From: Berberis thunbergii
Taxonomy: Eukaryota > Streptophyta > Magnoliopsida > Ranunculales > Berberidaceae
Length of the DNA stretch: 64,000 nucleotides
Direction of reading: 5' to 3'
Assembly: GCA_003290165.1 (NCBI GenBank)
Contig: QNQO01000535.1
Location: forward strand, 619,367 to 683,366
Shown in pieces: positions 58,625-64,000 of the stretch (the stretch's first letter is position 1; every line of letters starts with the position of its first letter). The translations under genes were made by a program, and so were the position numbers. The notes under the pieces were generated by a model. The model searched no databases, had not been told where the DNA came from, and worked only from the letters and a program-made list of their open reading frames with translations.

Positions 58625-59202
58625 TCAGAAACTTCTGCTTAGTAACTTGTTAAGTTCATAAGCTGTTGAAGAAAATAAGAATGGAAATTCAAGTTTGGTA
58701 CCAAGAATGGTAGTTGAAATTCCTTTTCTATCAACTGAAAAAGGTGAGATTGCATTGATAAAAGGAGTACCTAATATCATTTTTTGTTCCATATTTTTAA
58801 CAAGAAGAAAATGTTGCTTAATGCAAAATGTTCTTTTTGCAAATATGGGCATTGGTTAATTTAAAAGAAATTTGGAGTTTTGAATTATATCTGTAGTATA
58901 CAGACTTTGCGAAGTTTGTTGGAAGTACTGTGTAGGAACTACTCCTTCTTGGATACAATTCATATCAGCACCTGAGTCAATAAGTGCAATGGCTGATATA
59001 TTTGTTTGGTTGTAATATTTAGGGTTATAGCCACATACCATTTTTGAATGGTAACCATATGTGGTGTAACCGATTTTTTATTTAGATTACAGAGAAAATC
59101 TGCTTGTTTCTGTTTGGATGAAGAAGGTTGTTGTGAAGAGATAACAGGAGTTATTTCTTCTTCTTTTTCAGTCAAAACAGGAAATTGATTTTCTTGTAAC
59201 AT
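58625..59202 (-). pseudogene. copy C aspartic protease region
   Basis: Piece 59041-58856 contains ALIDSGADMNCIQEG with Asp-Ser-Gly at 58979-58971. A second piece 58852-58625 contains a MILGTPFINAISPF flap/ILGT segment typical of retroviral-type proteases. Confidence 0.92.
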
Positions 59203-59599
59203 TTGTATTTGAAGATCAGTTAGATTTGATGTTGCTTTAACTGATGAACTTCTTTCTTAAGTGTTTTACTCATGCTGTAGGTCAGAAAGATTAACAGGAG
59301 AAGCATTATGTTTTGTTTGATTAAATCTATTAATGATTTCTCTGTGATCATAAAAAGAAGTGATCCACATCAGGGTGGAGTTTGGTTTGTGAAATTGAAT
59401 TTTTATGTGTTGAAGATATTCAGTCTTCATTTGAGGAATCATCAATTTTATCAACAAAATCTAACAAGTATTTGAGACTGCTTGTTTTGAGATAACATAT
59501 TTGATCTTTGGTTTTGCAGAGAGATGGCATAAACATGCTCCTGGAATACAATCACAAGATTGTTCAGAAGAATCAGAAGAATCAGAGGAATAATTAAGA

Positions 59600-61030
59600 T
59601 TATTCATCTGGAATCTGGTTCAGAAGAAGAATCAGAATCTGAATCAATTAGACAATTAAGAAACATATGTTTTATGTTTTTGGGAAGATCAAGGGCTTGG
59701 ACCTTTTGGGCCGTTCTGCACTGTTTTGCATAATGGCCTGGCTGTCCACACTTAAAGCAGACAGGCTTTGAAGTGGATCCTTTCTTAAAGGGCTTGGACT
59801 TATGTGTCCCATGTTTCTTGGGCTTGCTAAGATACTGTTCAAGTGGTTTAGCAGGCTTTGGGCCAAAAGGCTTTTTCTTTTTAAATTGTCGGGCCGGGTT
59901 GGACCGATATTTTTGTTTGGATGTCCAATGGTTTTTTGAGTTTAAATGGGCTGGATAATGAAAATCATCAAACCCATATTGTTGACAAAAATCACCTAAT
60001 TCTTTAGGTCCAGTAATATGTTGTTTTCTTAATTGTTTCTTTAATTTTAAATCATTACAAATTTGAAGGGCACATTTATTAATAAATGCAATTAAATCGC
60101 CAAATGTTAACAGCTCGTACTGGATATCACCTCCATGCTGTTCTTGGAAGTCTAGTACGAACGGTTTCAGCAAAGATCTCAGGAAGACCTGAGATAAATT
60201 TTCGTTTCCAGAAAGGATTTGCTGCATCTGTCTGAAGCATGACTCTTTCATGAAGATATCTTTGTAATATCTAAAATGGCTAAGAGTTGGACACTTATGA
60301 GACATGAGCAAATCTTTGGCTTTACCTTGGTATTCATTAGATTTCCTAAGAAATGTCTAAGAATACTTTGATTAAGGTAGGCACACTGTCAGGAACGAAA
60401 GTTTCTTGACCAAGGTCATTTTCAATTTTAATTGGGTTCCATCTGGACCAATTTTCCTGGCAAATAAGATTTCAGTTTTTTTCAGAAGAAGTGAGATAAT
60501 TATCCCACCATCCTTTGATTAAGCCGGAAAATCCTTGAATAATGAGGATGCAATGGTATGATCATCTTTGCCTTCTGCCCTATGGGTAGAAGCCATCATC
60601 ACCATTTCTTGAGTTAATCAAGAATTGCATCTTCACTAACGCCATCAATATTCCAAATATATAATTCTTTTGTTGAAAAAGAACCAAAAGTCTGAAGATT
60701 GCGTTCTTCAAACTGCATATCTGGGAATGAAGTCTAGGATAAAAATTCCTAGATATTGGCATTGGATTTTTCCATTTGGATGTTTGATGCTGTTTTAGCA
60801 TGTCTAATTGGGTTTGCCTGATATGGAATGTAATTTAAAACGATCCAATTCAGACATAGGATCAAAATCAGCACTAATGTCTGAATCACAATCCGTCATG
60901 GCTGGATGAGACAGAGTATTAATACTTAATCTTGAATCAAGCTTTAGAGCATCTAATTTAGCATCAATTCTTTTAATAAATTTGTTTTAGAAGAAAAGGT
61001 GTTAGGCGCCAAAGGTTCAGGAATTTGAAA
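59600..61030 (-). pseudogene. copy C coat protein region with intact zinc knuckle
   Basis: The longest open piece, 60311-59604 (235 codons), ends with a Lys-rich segment, the knuckle CFKCGQPGHYAKQC (about 59760-59719), and an acidic Ser/Asp tail. Upstream piece 60801-60580 continues the capsid region. The acidic tail after the knuckle resembles caulimovirid capsid precursors, which are trimmed by the viral protease. Confidence 0.9.
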
Positions 61031-61099
61031 ATAAACATTCTGTTTCTTTTCTTCCTGTTCTTTGAAAACTTTTTCTTCTAATTTTCTCTTTTTAGTTCA

Positions 61100-62634
61100 T
61101 TGGTGACGAGTTTGGTCTTGAACCAATTTTTCACCAAGTTCAGATAAAAGTAAATTTGTATAATTATTCTGATTAATCAGAGTATTAACATAATCTTCTG
61201 TTGGATGAGAAAAGGGTGAAGCAATGTATTGCTTATTCCGAAACTTTGAATTGAAGATCTACCATAGGAGTAGAACTGATCTAACAGTTTTCTTTTCTGG
61301 TGATTAGTCCAGACTTTAGGAGTGACATTTAAAACATGAATTTGAGGAATATAAATATTATAATACCAGTCCAAGAAAGGTATATTTTCTTTAAGTTCCT
61401 CACAACATGTATAAAGGGTTTATTTAGTTCTTTGCGTTCAGACTCAGTAGTCTGAGCAATGAACTTTTCTCTACGATCATCATTTTCTGGAGATAAAAAC
61501 TCTCTTTAATCTTTTCTTTATCTAATTTGAAAATTTTGATAAAGTTGAACCCTAGGAATTCTGAATTCCATTTCAGATTGAGTAGGGGATTGATTTGCTT
61601 CGGAAGTTTCAGGAAATTCATCCTGATTATAACTGGTTGAGGAATTTGAGGATAATTAGGGTTATTCCTAATATTCCTTAATTGAAGGTGAGGAATCACT
61701 TCAGGAGTTGAGGTTCTTGAAGGATCCTAGTGGGAGCAGTTCTGAATGAAGATTCAGATCTTCTTCCAGAATCAAACTTAGAAGGGTCAAAGTGGTGCTT
61801 CTGACATCATTGAATCTTAGTTCAACAGATCCATCTGGGAAAGAAAGGATTCTGGTCGATCTCACTTGGAGGAAGTTTCTTTGGGTTAGAAACTCCTTCA
61901 ATGATCCATGATTCAGGAAGGGTAACCTGATCCCATTTTATTGTTCTAGGGACAATACATTAGTCTTGTTGGTCATTGACCCTCAAAAAGTGTAGTATGT
62001 CCTCTATCATCAATTTGAATAGCACGAGGCTTTAATTGAGTTTTCATTGCTTTTATATGTGATTTTATAGATCAAAGCAAATGGTTCAGAACCTTCAGCC
62101 ATATCAAGCCTGAGGTCTGAATGTTGAGAGTGAGTGTCTCGAGAATGTGTGGATCACAGAGAGACACAGAGAAGTCAGGGTAACAGTTGAAATAAACTGG
62201 ACCCATTGAAAGGAAGATTCTGCAATTCCAAGCAGAGAATCACTAAATTTGTTATGTCTACAGTCGCGAAGAGCAACTAAAGCACAGGTGTCGAGTCCTA
62301 ACCTAATTAAAGGTTTTAGGGGCTATTTGAATTAATCCCAAGTGGAGATATTTGTATTTTTCTTTTATCAAAGATTGGATTGTTTGATAATTGAGCAATT
62401 GTTTTGAATCTAAGGATTTATTTATCGGTACTGTTTGTTCAACAATACTGATTAAATCCTCAGTTTTTGAGAAAATAAAGATTTAGTAATCTCATAAATC
62501 TCTTTTTGCGAATTACTGGTAAAGACCAGTTTTGTAAATCTTGTTCAACTTCAGAAATTCTACCTTCCATTTTTGGTTGGTAAACTGTTTGACCCTAGAA
62601 CTAGAAGTTCTGGTAAATTTGAAAACAAAGACAT
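61100..62634 (-). pseudogene. copy C movement protein region
   Basis: ATG at 62634. The 30K-type core is near 62310-62150 with small gaps. Later pieces 61901-61701, 61699-61424 and 61374-61177 correspond to the region after the core. Confidence 0.85.
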
Positions 62635-62865
62635 CTTTTCAGATTGCTTAGGGATTGGGAGGAACACTGTACTCGGACCACCTACAGCTGGAACACCTAA
62701 GTGGGACCACCTAACCTAGATCACACTCTGCGCACACCATTGCGACTTACACTGGATTCTGGTTCTAACGGCTGACCAATCACTCATATGCTTACCAACG
62801 CTATCAACGGCTGACCAACAGTACCTTGGACTCACAACCTTACCCGGGGGCAAAAAAGAAAAGGA

Positions 62866-62883
62866 TGGCTCTGATAATACCAA
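62866..62883 (-). promoter_or_regulatory. copy C primer-binding site
   Basis: Minus strand TGGTATTATCAGAGCC is the primer site with a three-base insertion compared with copies B and D. Confidence 0.85.
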
Positions 62884-62929
62884 TTTTCTAAAGACCTATT
62901 AGTAAGAAACTATAGGTCTTGGTAGAAAC

Positions 62930-63167
62930 TGGTATCAGAGCCAGCCTTTTCTTTTTTCCCCGGGTAGGTTGTGAGTCCAAGGTACTGTTGGTTCAGCCGT
63001 TGATAGCGTTGGTAAGTCATAAGTGATTGGTCAGCCGTTAGGAACCAGATCCAGTGTAAGTCGCCATGGTGTCGCAGAGTGTGATCTAGGTTAGGTGGTC
63101 CCACTTTGATTCCAGCTGTAGGTGGTCGAGTACAGTGTTCCTCCCAATCCCTAAGCAATCTGAAAAG
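62930..63167 (+). promoter_or_regulatory. copy D primer-binding site and leader
   Basis: TGGTATCAGAGCCAGCC starts at about 62930; the leader runs to ATG 63168. It faces away from copy C, with about 45 bases between the two primer sites. Confidence 0.9.
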
Positions 63168-64000
63168 ATGTCTTTGTTTCAAAATTTACCAGAACTTCTA
63201 GTTCTAGGTCAAACAGTTTACCAACCAAAATGGAAGGTTAGAATTTCTGAAGTTGAACAAGATTTACAAAACTGGTCTTTACCAGTAATTCCGCAAAAAA
63301 GAGATTTATGAGATTACTAAATCTTTATTTTCTCAAAAAACTGAGGATTTAATCAGTATTGTTGAACAAACAGTACCGATAAATAAATCCTATAGATTCA
63401 AAACAATTGCTCAATTATCAAACCAATCCAATCTTTGATAAAAGAAAAATACAAATATCTCCACTTGGGATTAATTCAAATAGCCCTAAAACCTTTACTA
63501 GGTAGGACTCGACACCTGTGCTTTAGTTGCTCTTCGCGACTGTAGACATAACAAATTTTAGTGATTTCTCTGCTTGGAATTGCAGAATCTTCACTTTCAA
63601 TGGGTCCAGTTTTATTTCAACTGTTACCCTGACTTCTCTGTGTCTCTCTGTGATCCACACATTCTCGAGACACTCACTCTCAACATTCAGACCTCAGGCT
63701 TTGATATGGCTGAAGGTTCGAACCATTTGCTTGATCTATAAAATCACATATAAAGCAATGAAAACTCAATTAAAGCCTCGTGCTATTCAAATTGATGATA
63801 GAGGACATACTACACTTTTTGAGGTCAATGACCAAAAGACTAATGTTATTGTCCTAAACAAATAAAATGGGATCAGTGTTACCCTTCCTGAATCATGGAT
63901 CATTGAAGGAGTTTCTAACCCAAAGAAACTTCCTCCAAGTGAGATCGACAGAATCCTTCTTTCCCAGATGGATCTGTTGAACTAGATTCAATGATGGTCA
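63168..64000 (+). pseudogene. copy D movement protein region, cut by window end
   Basis: ATG 63168. The main open piece 63527-63865 covers the sequence after the 30K core. Frame breaks at about 63290, 63500 and 63720. The copy continues past the window. Confidence 0.85.

Larger units (their letters stand above)
41972..64000. mobile_element. endogenous caulimovirid-like pararetrovirus array, four copies
   Basis: Copies A (+, 41972-48054), B (-, 55015-48060), C (-, 62883-55020) and D (+, 62932 to window end). B and C are direct head-to-tail; the distance between their primer sites is about 7.87 kb, a normal Caulimoviridae genome length. A and B are tail to tail; C and D are head to head. All share the initiator-Met tRNA primer site, a movement protein, zinc knuckle, aspartic protease, RT and RNase H, and a downstream ORF2. 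Polyprotein order and ORF2 fit petuvirus/florendovirus-like members; genus not resolved. Every copy has many frame breaks as given. Confidence 0.95.

Noticed and set aside
62930..62960. Sequence resembling part of a tRNA
   Set aside because: It is the viral primer-binding site complementary to initiator-Met tRNA, not a tRNA gene.

Overview
The window looks like a repeat-rich, intron-containing plant (probably eudicot) chromosome segment. It is AT-rich, its gene remnants carry GT-AG introns, and it holds plant-type retrotransposons, MITEs, a tRNA-Leu(AAG)-like sequence and an integrated plant pararetrovirus. I see only one convincing intact host gene: a two-exon MazG-type dCTP pyrophosphatase on the minus strand (16893-17341). 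Almost everything else is mobile DNA, captured gene pieces or viral DNA.

Layout, 1-23 kb. A degenerate Ty1/copia element fills 1-6104; its 5' LTR is cut by the window edge. Next, 6.4-11.1 kb holds same-strand fragments of unrelated host genes (RUNKEL-like kinase, protein disulfide isomerase, beta-COP, an ABCB transporter and two unidentified pieces). Then come a CACTA-like MITE, a hAT-like element, a 473-bp hAT MITE with a perfect 8-bp target duplication, and the tRNA-Leu-like sequence. A block of dispersed direct repeats (14.6-19.7 kb) surrounds the pyrophosphatase gene and a Tourist MITE. A 2.6-kb PIF/Harbinger element with a transposase remnant lies at 20881-23447.

Layout, 24-42 kb. A single L1-type LINE (about 23.8-38.4 kb) has been split by successive insertions: a hAT element carrying an oligopeptide-transporter exon, a 5-kb long-TIR Mutator element carrying RHD3 and nucleotide-sugar-transporter fragments, a TRIM with a perfect 5-bp target duplication, a foldback MITE, and a rearranged TRIM cluster. 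Downstream is a TIR element (38.6-40.35 kb) with another hAT element nested in it. A decayed second copy of the pyrophosphatase exon 2 follows at 41.65-41.85 kb.

Layout, 42-64 kb. Four copies of one caulimovirid-like endogenous pararetrovirus lie in the order A(+), B(-), C(-), D(+). B and C are head-to-tail, and the primer-site to primer-site distance gives a unit of about 7.87 kb. Gene order is primer-binding site, movement protein, coat protein with zinc knuckle, aspartic protease, reverse transcriptase, RNase H, then a second ORF of unknown function whose start overlaps the preceding stop. Where I compared copies by eye they differ almost only by 1-2-base gaps, many in homopolymers, with hardly any substitutions. 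That pattern looks more like uncorrected long-read error than biological decay, so the broken frames and the inverted junctions here need checking against reads.
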